Shown here: positions 1 through 8,577 of the stretch, one piece after another
How positions within the stretch are numbered: position 1 is the first letter of the stretch
Layout: every line of letters begins with the position of its first letter
Assembly (NCBI GenBank): GCA_902774215.1
Contig: CACYHU010000032.1
Span: 1-50,101, forward strand
Length of the DNA: 50,101 bases
Origin: an uncultured Chloroflexota bacterium
GTDB taxonomy: Bacteria; Chloroflexota; Anaerolineae; Anaerolineales; Anaerolineaceae
Direction: 5' to 3'
The notes under the pieces: generated by a model
Seen by the model: the letters and a program-made list of their open reading frames with translations, nothing else
What the model was told of the DNA's origin: nothing
Database searches by the model: none
Position numbers and translations under genes: made by a program

Positions 1-1
1 C

Positions 2-1012
2 CTAAAGCTCCGCTTTGCAGTTATCGCCGAGGAACAGCTTGCGGTCGGTGGCGGTAACGTCCACATCCGCGCCCAGCATCGTTTCATGGGCGACGAGGCC
101 GGAGATGCTGGTGCGTTTGTCGAGAATCGTATCCTGCAGCACGCAGTTGACTACTTTACACCCGGCAGCGATGGAGACATACGGACCGATTACGGAGCGT
201 TCCACAACAGCGGTGGGATCCACATAAACCGGCGGGATGATGACGACGCCTTCACGCTTTGCGGCTTCAGCGGAGTTATCATTGCCCTGTTCGAGGAAGA
301 AGCGGTTTGTGGAGATCACGGTTCCCGGGACGCCGGCATCCACCCAGGCGTTGGTTTCCTGAATACCGAAATCATCTCCGCGTTCCAGCATGATGTTGAT
401 ACCGTCGGCAATGTAGAATTCGTTCTTCAGGGAGATATTCTTTTCGATCTGTTCTTCAATGGCACTGATGAGCCTGCGGCCGTCCTTGAAATAGTAGAAG
501 CCGACGATGACCATCTTGTGTTCCATCGTGGGCGGTTTTTCGATGAAATGCTTCACACGGCCGGTCTCATCCAGAACGGCAGCGCCGAAGCGGCGGGGAT
601 CTTCGGTATACTGGCACCAGGCAAGACCATCGCGCTGTTCATTTTTCAGGACGGAAAGGTCTACATGGATCAGGGTATCAGCGAAGGTCATGATCATCGG
701 GCTGTCGATCAGATCCTTTGCACAGTAAATGGCGTGGGACTGGCCTTTCATTTCTTCCTGAACGACGTATTTGCAGTTCAGATCCGGATAATTTTCTTCC
801 ATGTATGTCTTGATGGACCAGCCATTGGGAGAGATCACGAAGATGTATTCGGGTTCCCAGTCATTGCTCAGGTCTTTAAATTCATCCAGCAGATAATCCA
901 GGGAAGTTCTCCCGGCAATAGCGACGAGCGGTTTCGGTTTGGACCAGGTCAGCGGGCGCAGGCGGGAGCCATAACCGGCGGTAAGGATAACGATTTGAAT
1001 TTTTTGTTTCAT
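2..1012 (-). CDS. Sugar-1-phosphate nucleotidyltransferase family protein
   Basis: A 336-residue cytoplasmic enzyme of the NTP_transferase family, which joins a sugar 1-phosphate to a nucleotide to make an NDP-sugar. The N-terminus carries the nucleotide-binding signature (LTAGYGSRLRPLT, residues 10-22) followed by KPKPL. A typical metal-binding region with TFADTLIH follows at about 109-116. After residue about 260 the sequence becomes a series of short hydrophobic steps (VVIIPPVYVDPTAVVERSVIGP), which looks like a left-handed beta-helix (hexapeptide) tail. The stop codon lies at the very window edge, so the gene is complete. The sugar and nucleotide cannot be decided from the sequence; glucose or mannose 1-phosphate are the usual possibilities. 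A membrane glycosyltransferase gene lies just upstream on the same strand. Confidence 0.85.
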   Translation of the reverse strand: MKQKIQIVILTAGYGSRLRPLTWSKPKPLVAIAGRTSLDYLLDEFKDLSNDWEPEYIFVISPNGWSIKTYMEENYPDLNCKYVVQEEMKGQSHAIYCAKDLIDSPMIMTFADTLIHVDLSVLKNEQRDGLAWCQYTEDPRRFGAAVLDETGRVKHFIEKPPTMEHKMVIVGFYYFKDGRRLISAIEEQIEKNISLKNEFYIADGINIMLERGDDFGIQETNAWVDAGVPGTVISTNRFFLEQGNDNSAEAAKREGVVIIPPVYVDPTAVVERSVIGPYVSIAAGCKVVNCVLQDTILDKRTSISGLVAHETMLGADVDVTATDRKLFLGDNCKAEL

Positions 1013-1159
1013 GAGAAAGGACCTCTTTAATTTTTTACCAGATTTGCTTTAATTTTACTATAAAAAAAGGGTTGAAAATACAAATGATTTTGAATTCTGT
1101 GCGAAAATACAATATATATTCTGCTTAATCGGCTGGGAAAAGCTGTTTGAGACAGCCGG

Positions 1160-2521
1160 TTAATTATCAGATTGAGGTATCGGTGTTTCTTCCAATTGCA
1201 TCAGCAGATATTCTTTTCGAATCAGATCATATTTCCCTTCATAAAACACCTGGTGCGGGCCAAGGCCTTTGGTGTAGGGTTTCCCGGTGATCAGCTCTCC
1301 GACTTCCGCATATCTGTATCTGTAATTGTCGCTCCAATCACGTGTTTTATGAACATTGATCTTTTTTATAAATAAAAAAATACAGCAAATGCAGAGAAAT
1401 ACCGAGAGGAACACCTTCCCGTATTTCCAAATGCCGCCCATCCGGTTCTTTGAGAATTGGGAGATAGCTGTAGAAAAGGTTTCTGCGGCTGCGAGAACCA
1501 TAAAGGCATAAAAGGGCAGCAGAATTCTGCTTACGATATACCCTTTATGGAAAATTGCCTGTAAAACGAGATTTGTGATGATAAAAATGATCATCATCAG
1601 GGTGAAATCGGCGTTTTTAAGCTTTTTTCCGGAGATGAATACAGCAAGAAAAAAGCAAACGGTACAGACAATGGCTGATATTGTCAGAAATCTCTCCTTT
1701 GAGATAAACATGCCCAGGTAGCCTTTGACGAAACATTCAAAGAAACCGGCGCTGTATCCTGTTACGAGGGGTTTCCCTTCGGCTGTCACACAAAAATGGT
1801 AATAAGTCATTAATGCGGAGAAGAGAAGAAATATGATAAAAACGATCCCGCTTTTTTTTATAAAGCTCCGGAATTGTTTGTTCTCAATCAGCCTGTAAAG
1901 GCACAATAGTCCGACAGCCGGATAAAGGAGCAGAACGATCGTGTTGGAGAATATACCTGCCATAGCACAGAACATAGCCAGGTTCAGATATTTCATTTCA
2001 CGATACGCCGATTTTTCCCAATGGATCATGTTCATGCAGAGCAGGAAGACAAAGGTATTTGCCATCCCATAGCCTCTTGCCAATCCATAAAACTCATTCA
2101 GGTAATAGTTTCCTATGAGGAAAATCATGACAGGGAATGGATAAAAGCCCTTTTTGTAATATTTACAAACAGCGGTCAGGTAGACTGCATAAAAAAACAG
2201 GGATGGGATCCGGATGATGAACTCATTGAAATAATCATTGGCAAAACGGTCAATGAAAAAGATCAAAAAAGTGTTCAGCCAGTGATTGTTCGCGATAGCC
2301 CAGCTGCCGCTGAACAATTCTTTGAGAAAATGAGGATCCAGCATATTCCCGGAGGTAATGGCAATATAGGTATAGGCTTCATCATAGGTGATGCCGGTCG
2401 CTGTGCTGCGGATCACAGCTATGAGAAAAACAATAATACTGAAAAGGACGGCGACTTGTGCTGTTATCTCATTTATGGCCTGTGTGCCCGTCTTTTTTAA
2501 ACGGTCATGTAATAAATTCAT
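1160..2521 (-). CDS. Polytopic membrane glycosyltransferase, GT39/GT-C-like
   Basis: A 453-residue integral membrane protein with roughly ten or more hydrophobic segments. The first extracellular loop carries GITYDEAYTY (about residues 43-52), matching the acidic 'DE' position that GT-C glycosyltransferases of the PMT/ArnT type use for catalysis. Proteins of this fold move a sugar from a lipid carrier to an acceptor outside the membrane. Neighbouring genes are a nucleotidyltransferase downstream and a secreted esterase upstream. A good -35/-10 pair precedes the start. A stem-loop just after the stop (about 1130-1159, CGGCTG against CAGCCG) may end the transcript. Donor and acceptor are unknown; the family call rests on topology and the DE motif only. 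Confidence 0.6.
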   Translation of the reverse strand: MNLLHDRLKKTGTQAINEITAQVAVLFSIIVFLIAVIRSTATGITYDEAYTYIAITSGNMLDPHFLKELFSGSWAIANNHWLNTFLIFFIDRFANDYFNEFIIRIPSLFFYAVYLTAVCKYYKKGFYPFPVMIFLIGNYYLNEFYGLARGYGMANTFVFLLCMNMIHWEKSAYREMKYLNLAMFCAMAGIFSNTIVLLLYPAVGLLCLYRLIENKQFRSFIKKSGIVFIIFLLFSALMTYYHFCVTAEGKPLVTGYSAGFFECFVKGYLGMFISKERFLTISAIVCTVCFFLAVFISGKKLKNADFTLMMIIFIITNLVLQAIFHKGYIVSRILLPFYAFMVLAAAETFSTAISQFSKNRMGGIWKYGKVFLSVFLCICCIFLFIKKINVHKTRDWSDNYRYRYAEVGELITGKPYTKGLGPHQVFYEGKYDLIRKEYLLMQLEETPIPQSDN

Positions 2522-2539
2522 TGCAATCGATCCTGTAGT

Positions 2540-2568
2540 GTAATAATTTCTGAAATATGCTGTCTCAA
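2540..2568 (-). promoter_or_regulatory. Sigma-70-type promoter for the membrane glycosyltransferase
   Basis: Read on the minus strand, TTGAGA and TATTAC are separated by exactly 17 bp, and the -10 lies about 20 bases ahead of the start codon at 2521. No experimental support; called by spacing and match to consensus. Confidence 0.5.
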
Positions 2569-2631
2569 AAATCTTTGTAATCGGTCTCGTTCATATCCAG
2601 ACTGATGACAGGCTGTATGAACCATTCAGAA

Positions 2632-3930
2632 TTACGGAACAGCCATAACCATATTCTCCAGCAGCCAGCTGTATGATACGGCGGCCTCGAACTGGTAATT
2701 AGGATCACCACGGTCAAAGGTGGTGAAGGTCAGCCAGGATTCTTCCGGAATAAGCATTACATCAAGTTCACCTCTGTCCGCAATCTCAAAATGGACAGGC
2801 TGCGAAAAGTCGATCATGTCCTCGTTGAAATAAATTTTGAAATCTCCATCGAGATCTTCCGGTGCGAGCAGGATGAAATTGCTGTCCCGATAGACCTGGA
2901 TAAGTCCCTGTGTGTCTTTGTCCGCTGAAAGGTAATAGAAGGCATCCGTTTCCCGCAGGTCCGCGCGGGTCCCAAGATCCCAGCGGATCGACTCGGGGAG
3001 TGGGTTCCTGACATGGTCATCAAGCCAATCCGGTGCGTAGCTGTTCACCTGCTCCGTGCCGGTGTTTTCTCCGGAAAGATAGCCGTAGATATCGGAATAC
3101 ACTTCAACAGGTTCCCGGTCATAGTCCTCATAATTATGTCCCCGGTCCCTGTGGATCAGTGTCCGGTGTTCATAGCCGTCCGGATATTCCGACTGCAGTT
3201 CGTCCAGCAGCATCCCGTATTCCGCTGTGACAGTGTTCCGATCGTAGTCTGTATCATATTCTCCGGCCTGCAGCTGGATAGGCAGATGGTAAAAATTCAC
3301 CATGCTGATGCCATTCGGATGGCCTGAAGACATATTGACCGCGGCAAAACGGTCCGCCATCCTGGCTCCGACCGCATAGACTCCGTCACCGCCGGCGGAG
3401 AAACCTGTAAGGTATACTCTGTTGGGATCCACGTACGCATTAAGGATCATGTCTTCGATCAGCCGGTCGTAAAGCGGGTAGGATTCCGGATTGAAATGTG
3501 TATCCCAGGTGTCCCGTATACCGCGGACTGCCACATAAACAGCGTTTTCCAGGTACTCTGTGTAGTAGGTCTGCATGTCTTCCCATTGGGAATCATTCGT
3601 TTCTCCCGTGTCATCGTAACCGCCGCCGTGCAGGGCGATGTAGAGCGGATAACCGTCTTCCGGTGTTTCACCGAAGATCTGTACCGTGAAGCGCATCGCC
3701 ACATCATCATAGGAAAAGGCATATATATCATCTTCGATTTGCAGTGCTTCTTCAGAAGCCATGCTCTCCGCCCATGCGTCCCATGCCATTCCGCGGTATT
3801 CCTGCAGCTTATCTATCTCCAGCCCGTCACCTTCTTCCAGCATGGGTGCGGTGAGCGTCTGCGCGCAGACGGCAGCAGCTGCGGTGACAAAGACGATGAT
3901 TAGCATCATAAGTTCAAAAATTCTTCTCAT
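2632..3930 (-). CDS. Secreted alpha/beta-hydrolase (esterase, PHB-depolymerase-like)
   Basis: A 432-residue exported hydrolase. Residues 1-23 form a signal peptide (hydrophobic run ending AAAAVCA). The body has the HGGG oxyanion motif at 101-104, the nucleophile elbow GFSAGG at 176-181 with Ser178, and a likely catalytic His in RDRGHNYED near 265. This is the order seen in secreted carboxylesterases and feruloyl or polyhydroxybutyrate-type esterases. The cysteine in the signal region lacks a proper lipobox, so a free secreted protein is more likely than a lipoprotein. The last ~120 residues form an extra domain of unknown role. It is divergent from the nucleotidase gene at 4086, with a shared ~155-bp promoter region. 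The substrate is unknown. Confidence 0.8.
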   Translation of the reverse strand: MRRIFELMMLIIVFVTAAAAVCAQTLTAPMLEEGDGLEIDKLQEYRGMAWDAWAESMASEEALQIEDDIYAFSYDDVAMRFTVQIFGETPEDGYPLYIALHGGGYDDTGETNDSQWEDMQTYYTEYLENAVYVAVRGIRDTWDTHFNPESYPLYDRLIEDMILNAYVDPNRVYLTGFSAGGDGVYAVGARMADRFAAVNMSSGHPNGISMVNFYHLPIQLQAGEYDTDYDRNTVTAEYGMLLDELQSEYPDGYEHRTLIHRDRGHNYEDYDREPVEVYSDIYGYLSGENTGTEQVNSYAPDWLDDHVRNPLPESIRWDLGTRADLRETDAFYYLSADKDTQGLIQVYRDSNFILLAPEDLDGDFKIYFNEDMIDFSQPVHFEIADRGELDVMLIPEESWLTFTTFDRGDPNYQFEAAVSYSWLLENMVMAVP

Positions 3931-3991
3931 TATATTTCTCCTTTGTCTGTCTGAATTCCTTTGAATTCTGAAAGTCCCTGATTTTTGATTA

Positions 3992-4020
3992 TTGCCAAGT
4001 TAATTAATAACGATTATAAT
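3992..4020 (+). promoter_or_regulatory. Strong sigma-70-type promoter of the nucleotidase gene
   Basis: TTGCCA and a perfect TATAAT are separated by 17 bp. The start codon at 4086 follows after a 65-base leader carrying a GAAAGGAG ribosome-binding site. The AT-rich sequence between the two divergent genes may also serve the esterase. Confidence 0.7.
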
Positions 4021-4085
4021 AAATGTAATGATTGTCAATCCCATTTCCGGGATTTTTTGTTCACTTTTTGAAAGGAGTCGTTTAT

Positions 4086-5924
4086 ATGAAATATATCCAT
4101 AAGTCTTTGATTCTGTTACTGGCTGTTGCCATGCTGGCCGCATTAATTCCGGCGATGGCCTTTGCGGATGATGATGACATCCATGTCGTGATTCTCGCGA
4201 CCTCCGATTTACACGGTAATGTCTGGAGTTACTCCTACGAGGATAATGCTGAAACCGCCAACAATGGCATGGCCCGGCTGTATACCTATATCAAACAGGT
4301 CCGTGAAGAGAATCCGATCGTTTTCCTGGTTGATGCGGGTGATGATATCCAGGGTACTATCATGACAGATGACCTTGCCAACAAAAACCCGGATGAACCG
4401 CATCCGGTTATTGATGCCATGAATTACATGGGATTTGACACGATGACCGTCGGTAACCATGAATTCAACTGGGGCATTGACACCATGAATAAAATCCTCG
4501 GTCAGGCTAAATTCCCGGTGCTGGGACAGAATGTCCTGAATGCGGACGGCAGTTATGTGACCGGAGCAGGCTGGACCATCATCGAGCGCGGCGGCGTTAA
4601 ACTGGCTGTCATCGGTGTCTGCACTCCTGATATTCCGATTTGGGATGGCGGCAAACAGGGTATTGATGAAACCATTTTTGAAGCCGGCAGTGATGCTGTG
4701 GAAAAGGCCATTGAAGAGATCGGCGATCAGGCTGACATCATCCTGGTTTCCGCTCATATGGGTCAGTATGCCGAATTTGATGAGGACGGCGGTTCTGACG
4801 CGGGTGAAACGATCGTTGAAGAAAATCCGGAAGTCGATATTCTGCAGGTTGCCCACATGCACATCACAGTCAATGATGAGATCGATGGAACGCCCATTGT
4901 CGGTGTCCGGAACTCCGGCCGTGAAATTGCCCGTATTGATGTTACTCTTAACTCGGATCATGAAATCGAGGATATTAAAACCACCGTCGTTGACATGGCT
5001 GACTACGAACCCAGCGAAGAGATCCGCGAGATCCCGTCCGTGAAAGACCTGCATGAAAAGACCATCGCCTTTATCTTTGGCGGCGGCAGCGGTGCAGATG
5101 CTGAAGATTATGAACCGCTTGGCGTAACCACCGCAAAGTTCCAGCCGGAAAACGAGATCCTCGGTCTGCCGGAAGGCAAGCTGCAGGATACCCCGGTCAT
5201 GGACCTGATCCTGGATATCCAGCTGGCCGAGTCCGGTGCTGATGTGACTGCCTGCGCGCTCTTTAAGGACACCAGCGACCTGCCGGAAGGGAACATCAAC
5301 TATGGGAACATCTTCGATATCTACAAATTCGATAATACCCTTTACCGCATGACCGTCACCGGTGAGGAACTGAAGGGGTACATGGAATGGGCAGCCGAGT
5401 GCTATAACCAGTGGGAGCCGGGCGATATCAACATCTCCTTCGATCCGGAATATCCGGGCTATCTCTATGATATGTTCCAGGGCGTCGATTACGAGATCAA
5501 CCTCTCCATGCCGAAGGGTGAACGTATCGAAAACGTCATGTTCCATGGCGAGCCGCTTGCTGATGACCAGATCCTGACGCTGGCTGTCAACAATTACCGC
5601 TATTCCTCCGGTATTAAGGCTCAGAACCTGGCGGAAGGCAAGCGTGAATGGGAATCCTCCAATTCCATCCGTGACATGATCGTGGCTTACTTCAGCGAGA
5701 ATTCCCCGGTGGAACCGACGGTCAACAACAACTGGAAGATCACCGGTGTTGACCTGAGTGAGGATGATCCGCGCCGTGCCGAGATCATTGAATACATCAA
5801 TGAAGGCCTGCTGCCGACACCTTACAACGAGAGCTATAACCTGGCTGATTACGAAGAGCTGGTTGCCGAAGCGGAAGCCAACCGTGCCGCCGGTACAGTA
5901 TTGGAAAGCGATAAGTCGCATTGA
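4086..5924 (+). CDS. Secreted 5'-nucleotidase / 2',3'-cyclic-nucleotide phosphodiesterase family
   Basis: A 612-residue exported metallophosphoesterase of the UshA/CpdB type, which removes phosphate from extracellular nucleotides. The start at 4086 is chosen over an upstream in-frame ATG (4032) because it has AAAGGAG in front and opens a clean signal peptide ending PAMAFA. The N-terminal calcineurin-like domain shows TSDLHGN (D41, H43), VDAGDD, GNHEFNWG and SAHMGQY, all metal ligands of the family. From about residue 350 a 5'-nucleotidase C-terminal domain follows (FDNTLYRMTVTGEELKGYME, then VNNYRYSSG, substrate-binding). There is no sortase signal or lipobox, so it is probably released. DeoD lies downstream behind its own promoter. 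Together they could turn external nucleotides into free bases. Confidence 0.88.
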   Translation: MKYIHKSLILLLAVAMLAALIPAMAFADDDDIHVVILATSDLHGNVWSYSYEDNAETANNGMARLYTYIKQVREENPIVFLVDAGDDIQGTIMTDDLANKNPDEPHPVIDAMNYMGFDTMTVGNHEFNWGIDTMNKILGQAKFPVLGQNVLNADGSYVTGAGWTIIERGGVKLAVIGVCTPDIPIWDGGKQGIDETIFEAGSDAVEKAIEEIGDQADIILVSAHMGQYAEFDEDGGSDAGETIVEENPEVDILQVAHMHITVNDEIDGTPIVGVRNSGREIARIDVTLNSDHEIEDIKTTVVDMADYEPSEEIREIPSVKDLHEKTIAFIFGGGSGADAEDYEPLGVTTAKFQPENEILGLPEGKLQDTPVMDLILDIQLAESGADVTACALFKDTSDLPEGNINYGNIFDIYKFDNTLYRMTVTGEELKGYMEWAAECYNQWEPGDINISFDPEYPGYLYDMFQGVDYEINLSMPKGERIENVMFHGEPLADDQILTLAVNNYRYSSGIKAQNLAEGKREWESSNSIRDMIVAYFSENSPVEPTVNNNWKITGVDLSEDDPRRAEIIEYINEGLLPTPYNESYNLADYEELVAEAEANRAAGTVLESDKSH

Positions 5925-5973
5925 TGATTCTAATTCCGGTCAGCGGCTGACCGGTAAGAAATAGTTTGAAGAG

Positions 5974-6004
5974 AAAGGGGCTCTTTCCGGAGAGCTCCTT
6001 TTTT
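5974..6004 (+). terminator. Rho-independent terminator after the nucleotidase gene
   Basis: GGGGCTCT pairs with AGAGCTCC around a short loop and is followed by a run of six T. It lies about 50 bases after the stop codon. Confidence 0.8.
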
Positions 6005-6033
6005 ATGCCTCTGCTTTTGCCTTACACGTGAGT

Positions 6034-6064
6034 TTGGGCAGGTTTTTCCCAAATGCGTTATAAT
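6034..6064 (+). promoter_or_regulatory. deoD promoter with a 19-bp near-palindrome
   Basis: TATAAT lies at 6059-6064. Six bases ahead of it is TTGGGCAGGTTTTTCCCAA (6034-6052), an inverted TTGGG/CCCAA motif occupying the place of a -35 box. Almost the same 19 bases (17 of 19 identical) sit 7 bases ahead of the gmk TATAAT at 16590-16608 on the minus strand. It may be an operator or an activator site. The regulator is unknown. Confidence 0.55.
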
Positions 6065-6132
6065 ACTTTCAGGAGTGTTATCGGGGCAGTATCCCGCTGA
6101 CACGTCATGAAATCGAAAAGAAGGAGCAAACA

Positions 6133-6846
6133 ATGTCAACTACACCGACCCCGCATAACAGCGCGAAAAAGGGCGAAATTGCAAAGACTGTCCTGATGCC
6201 GGGCGATCCGCTGCGCGCAAAATATATTGCAGAAAATTTCCTGGAAAATCCAAAGCTGGTCAACAAAGTCCGCAACATGTTTTGTTATACCGGTACCTAT
6301 AACGGGAAAGAGGTTTCCGTAATGGGTTCCGGAATGGGTATGCCTTCTATCGGCATCTACAGCTATGAATTGTTCAATTTCTATGATGTGGATCAGATCA
6401 TCCGCATTGGTTCCGCGGGAGCTTTTGCCGATGATTTGCAGCTTTATGATATTGTGATCGCACAGGCAGCAGCGACCAATTCCAATTACCCCGGTTTTCT
6501 GCATCTGCCGGGCACTCCGGCGCTTTGCGGAGACTATGAACTGATCGAGAAGTCCGTTGCCTACGCAAAAGAACATCAGCTGCGCTATCGTGTCGGTCCG
6601 ATCCTTTCAAGCGATCCTTTTTACGGGAACCCTGATGATTCAAAGAAATGGAGAGACTTCGGTATTCTGGCTGTTGAAATGGAAGCCGCGGCTCTTTATA
6701 CCAATGCCATCGTTGCGGGAAAGAAAGCACTGGCAATTCTCACTATTTCCGATATTGTGTTCGGTGAAAACCCGGCAATTACCACCGCGGAAGAACGGGA
6801 AACCAAGTTCACGGATATGATGGGAATGGCGCTGTCATTGATTTAG
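6133..6846 (+). CDS. deoD: Purine nucleoside phosphorylase, DeoD type
   Basis: A 237-residue cytoplasmic enzyme of the hexameric bacterial PNP family, splitting purine (deoxy)nucleosides with phosphate into base and (deoxy)ribose 1-phosphate. The sequence has LMPGDPLRAKYIAENFL near residue 22-38, the phosphate-site region GSGMGMPSIGIYSYELF, GSAGAF, the ribose/base motif VEMEAAALY and the SDIVFGE segment with the family's catalytic aspartate. Length matches E. coli DeoD closely. The ribosome-binding site is AGAAGGAG just ahead of the ATG. It has its own promoter and a terminator separates it from the secreted nucleotidase upstream. A hairpin repeat follows the stop codon before the next gene. 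Confidence 0.93.
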   Translation: MSTTPTPHNSAKKGEIAKTVLMPGDPLRAKYIAENFLENPKLVNKVRNMFCYTGTYNGKEVSVMGSGMGMPSIGIYSYELFNFYDVDQIIRIGSAGAFADDLQLYDIVIAQAAATNSNYPGFLHLPGTPALCGDYELIEKSVAYAKEHQLRYRVGPILSSDPFYGNPDDSKKWRDFGILAVEMEAAALYTNAIVAGKKALAILTISDIVFGENPAITTAEERETKFTDMMGMALSLI

Positions 6847-6876
6847 CCGCAGGCTGATCGTTATTATTACAATGAA

Positions 6877-6980
6877 GTATCTGTTCAGGACCGGGTGACA
6901 CATCACGGATGACAGGCCTTTCGTGCGGGCTTTGCCGCTGCAAAGTGCCGGTCAACGTGTGCTCAGTTCTGAACAGGTAC
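6877..6980 (+). repeat. Hairpin repeat family 1, copy A
   Basis: About 104 bp bounded by imperfect terminal inverted repeats GTATCTGTTCAG and CTGAACAGGTAC. Inside, CACGGATGACAGGC faces TGCCGGTCAACGTGTG, so the whole unit can fold into one long hairpin. Related copies are at 12521-12618, 27234-27337 (opposite orientation) and 49891-49995. It carries no gene and resembles a small REP/MITE-type element. It separates deoD from the Mrp gene. Confidence 0.8.
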
Positions 6981-6998
6981 CGGTAGAATAAGGATAAA

Positions 6999-7823
6999 AT
7001 GAGCGATTGTAATCATGATTGTTCGAGCTGCAGTAAAAACTGCGGTTCACGAACGGAACCACAGAATCTGCTGGTTCCGCAGAATGAAGCATCCGACATC
7101 AAAAAGGTGATCGGTATTGTCAGCGGCAAGGGCGGCGTCGGGAAGTCCATGGTGACATCTTTGCTGGCCTGTGCGGCGAACCGTGCCGGTAAAAAGACCG
7201 CCCTGATGGATGCGGATATTACCGGACCTTCGATCCCGAAGATGTTCGGTCTGACTGAGCGCGCGGTGGCGGATGACAAGTACATGTATCCGGTGGAAAC
7301 CACAGGCGGCATCAAGGTGATGTCCCTGAACCTGCTCGTGGAAAAAGAAACGGATCCGGTTATCTGGCGCGGTCCTGTTGTGGCGGGGCTGATCCAGCAA
7401 TTCTGGAAGGATGTCAAATGGGGCGATGTGGACTTTATGTTTATTGATATGCCCCCGGGAACCGGTGATGTGCCGCTGACGGTATTCCAGTCCATCAAAC
7501 TGGATGGCATCATTATTGCCACGACCCCGCAGGATCTGGTTTCGATGATCGTTACCAAGGCAATCAATATGGCAAAGATGATGAATGTCCCGATCATCGG
7601 GATCATTGAAAACATGAGCTATCTGAAGTGTCCGCATTGCGGAGAGGATATCGCTTTGTTCGGCAAGAGCCACTCCGCGGAAGCCGCGGTCGAGAATGGT
7701 ATCCCGCTGCTTGGACGGCTTCCGCTTGATCCGGAGCTGGCTGCGCTGAGTGATGAGGGACGCATCGAACAGGCTGATACCAGTATTATGATGAGTACGG
7801 TCCGGATACTGATGAATTTGTAA
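6999..7823 (+). CDS. Mrp/NBP35-family P-loop ATPase (iron-sulfur cluster carrier)
   Basis: A 274-residue cytoplasmic ATPase of the Mrp/ApbC/Nbp35 group, which binds and transfers Fe-S clusters. The N-terminus carries four cysteines in the pattern C-x3-C-x2-C-x3-C (C4, C8, C11, C15), like the ferredoxin-like cluster of Nbp35. The deviant Walker A GKGGVGKS is at 43-50, followed by MDADITGPSIP and the Walker B region FIDMPPGTGD. Near the C-terminus LKCPHCGED gives the CxxC pair that holds the bridging cluster at the dimer interface. The DUF59 domain of some Mrp proteins is absent. The ribosome-binding site is AAGGAT. Repeats flank the gene on both sides, so it is probably monocistronic. Confidence 0.9.
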   Translation: MSDCNHDCSSCSKNCGSRTEPQNLLVPQNEASDIKKVIGIVSGKGGVGKSMVTSLLACAANRAGKKTALMDADITGPSIPKMFGLTERAVADDKYMYPVETTGGIKVMSLNLLVEKETDPVIWRGPVVAGLIQQFWKDVKWGDVDFMFIDMPPGTGDVPLTVFQSIKLDGIIIATTPQDLVSMIVTKAINMAKMMNVPIIGIIENMSYLKCPHCGEDIALFGKSHSAEAAVENGIPLLGRLPLDPELAALSDEGRIEQADTSIMMSTVRILMNL

Positions 7824-7858
7824 TTTCATCAGATACCAGTTTTAGAATTTGCAGCACC

Positions 7859-8020
7859 GGAGCTGCCGCAAATTATAATTTTAAAAAACCATCGGGAGGG
7901 AGTGCTTCGCAGGGACGCGGAATAAACGTCAGCTGGGAGCGAAAGAGATTCCCGCGTCCCGGTTAATTCAGTCGGGGGACACGCGCTGAGCATGCTCACG
8001 CATGTCCCCCGACTGAATTG
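7859..8020 (+). repeat. Repeat family 2, copy 1
   Basis: Starts with GGAGCTGCCGCAAATTATAA and shares nearly every base for about 130 bp with the copy at 39761, through the GGGACGCGGAATAAACGTC block to CCCGCGTCCCGG. The right part contains a long palindrome: AATTCAGTCGGGGGACA... facing ...TGTCCCCCGACTGAATT around 7966-8018. This copy abuts a broken DUF4143 gene tail, so insertion or recombination probably removed the rest of that gene. The shared 3' end seen in copies 2 and 3 is missing here. Confidence 0.8.
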
Positions 8021-8254
8021 TATAAGCAGCTGAAGGGAACGAAAGAAATAGATTTTATTATACCGATTCAGGGAAAGCTGATCCCCATCGAAGTAAAAAG
8101 CGGAGCAAATGTTTCATCTTCCAGTCTTGCCGATTATGTGAAACTGTTTGCTCCTGCCCGGTCTATAAGAATTTCAGCCAAAAACTTTGGTTTTGAAAAC
8201 GATATCCAGTCGGTCCCTTTATATGCTGCCTTTTGTATTCAGGAGCGAGAGTAA
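8018..8254 (+). pseudogene. C-terminal remnant of an AAA+ ATPase with DUF4143 domain
   Basis: An open frame of about 78 codons beginning at a chance ATG inside the repeat junction. Its sequence (KEIDFIIPIQGKLIPIEVKSG) is the typical nuclease-like C-terminal end of archaeal/bacterial ATPases with a DUF4143 domain, whose full length is about 400 residues. The Walker A and ATPase core are missing. There is no ribosome-binding site, and repeat family 2 directly precedes it. I read this as a dead fragment left when the repeat invaded or recombined with the gene. Confidence 0.75.
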
Positions 8255-8269
8255 AAAAATTATTACCGG

Positions 8270-8296
8270 GGTCAGATCTGATTTATGGATCTGACC
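8270..8296 (-). terminator. Stem-loop ending the dnaJ-rnj operon
   Basis: GGTCAGATC and GATCTGACC form a perfect 9-bp stem. Read on the minus strand, it lies about 15 bases after the stop codon of the small gene at 8312 and is followed within about 12 bases by a run of seven T. It could also end transcripts entering from the plus strand. Confidence 0.65.
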
Positions 8297-8311
8297 TCAG
8301 TACGAAGGTTA

Positions 8312-8575
8312 TCATAGTCTTTCTGCTTTTCCGGTATAAGGATGTTCTTTGGCGTAAGCGACTGCTTTCTGATGGAATTCATCCGGTGCCATCGCATCAT
8401 AATATGTCTCACGCCATTTTGTATAATCAGGCTTTTCCCGCAGTACCATCGCGATAAATTCTTCAGCACCGACAATACCAAAATGTTTTGTAAGACAGTT
8501 CATACCCTCATCAGCAAGTTCAAAGGTATTGATTTCATTCTTTGTATTGATCTGCTCTTTAAACAGTTTACTCAT
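8312..8575 (-). CDS. Small conserved-looking protein of unknown function
   Basis: An 87-residue soluble protein read directly after RNase J, with its ATG only two bases beyond the rnj stop codon, so it is probably translated by coupling. It has no signal peptide or membrane segment. The central part (ADEGMNCLTKHFGIVGAEEFIAMVLREKPDYTKWRETYY) resembles a group of roughly 80-90-residue proteins seen in cyanobacteria, Chloroflexota and Firmicutes with an 'L-x-LG-V-G-x-x-RF... DYT+xR' pattern. I recognise these only loosely and they have no firm function that I know of. Some sit next to toxin genes, but no partner toxin is visible here. A terminator hairpin follows. Confidence 0.6.
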   Translation of the reverse strand: MSKLFKEQINTKNEINTFELADEGMNCLTKHFGIVGAEEFIAMVLREKPDYTKWRETYYDAMAPDEFHQKAVAYAKEHPYTGKAERL

Positions 8576-8577
8576 AT

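Noticed and set aside
86..1030. A 314-codon plus-strand open frame
   Set aside because: Antisense to the nucleotidyltransferase gene, whose motifs are clear.
4209..5921. A 570-codon minus-strand open frame
   Set aside because: Shadow of the secreted nucleotidase gene; no ribosome-binding site and no family pattern.
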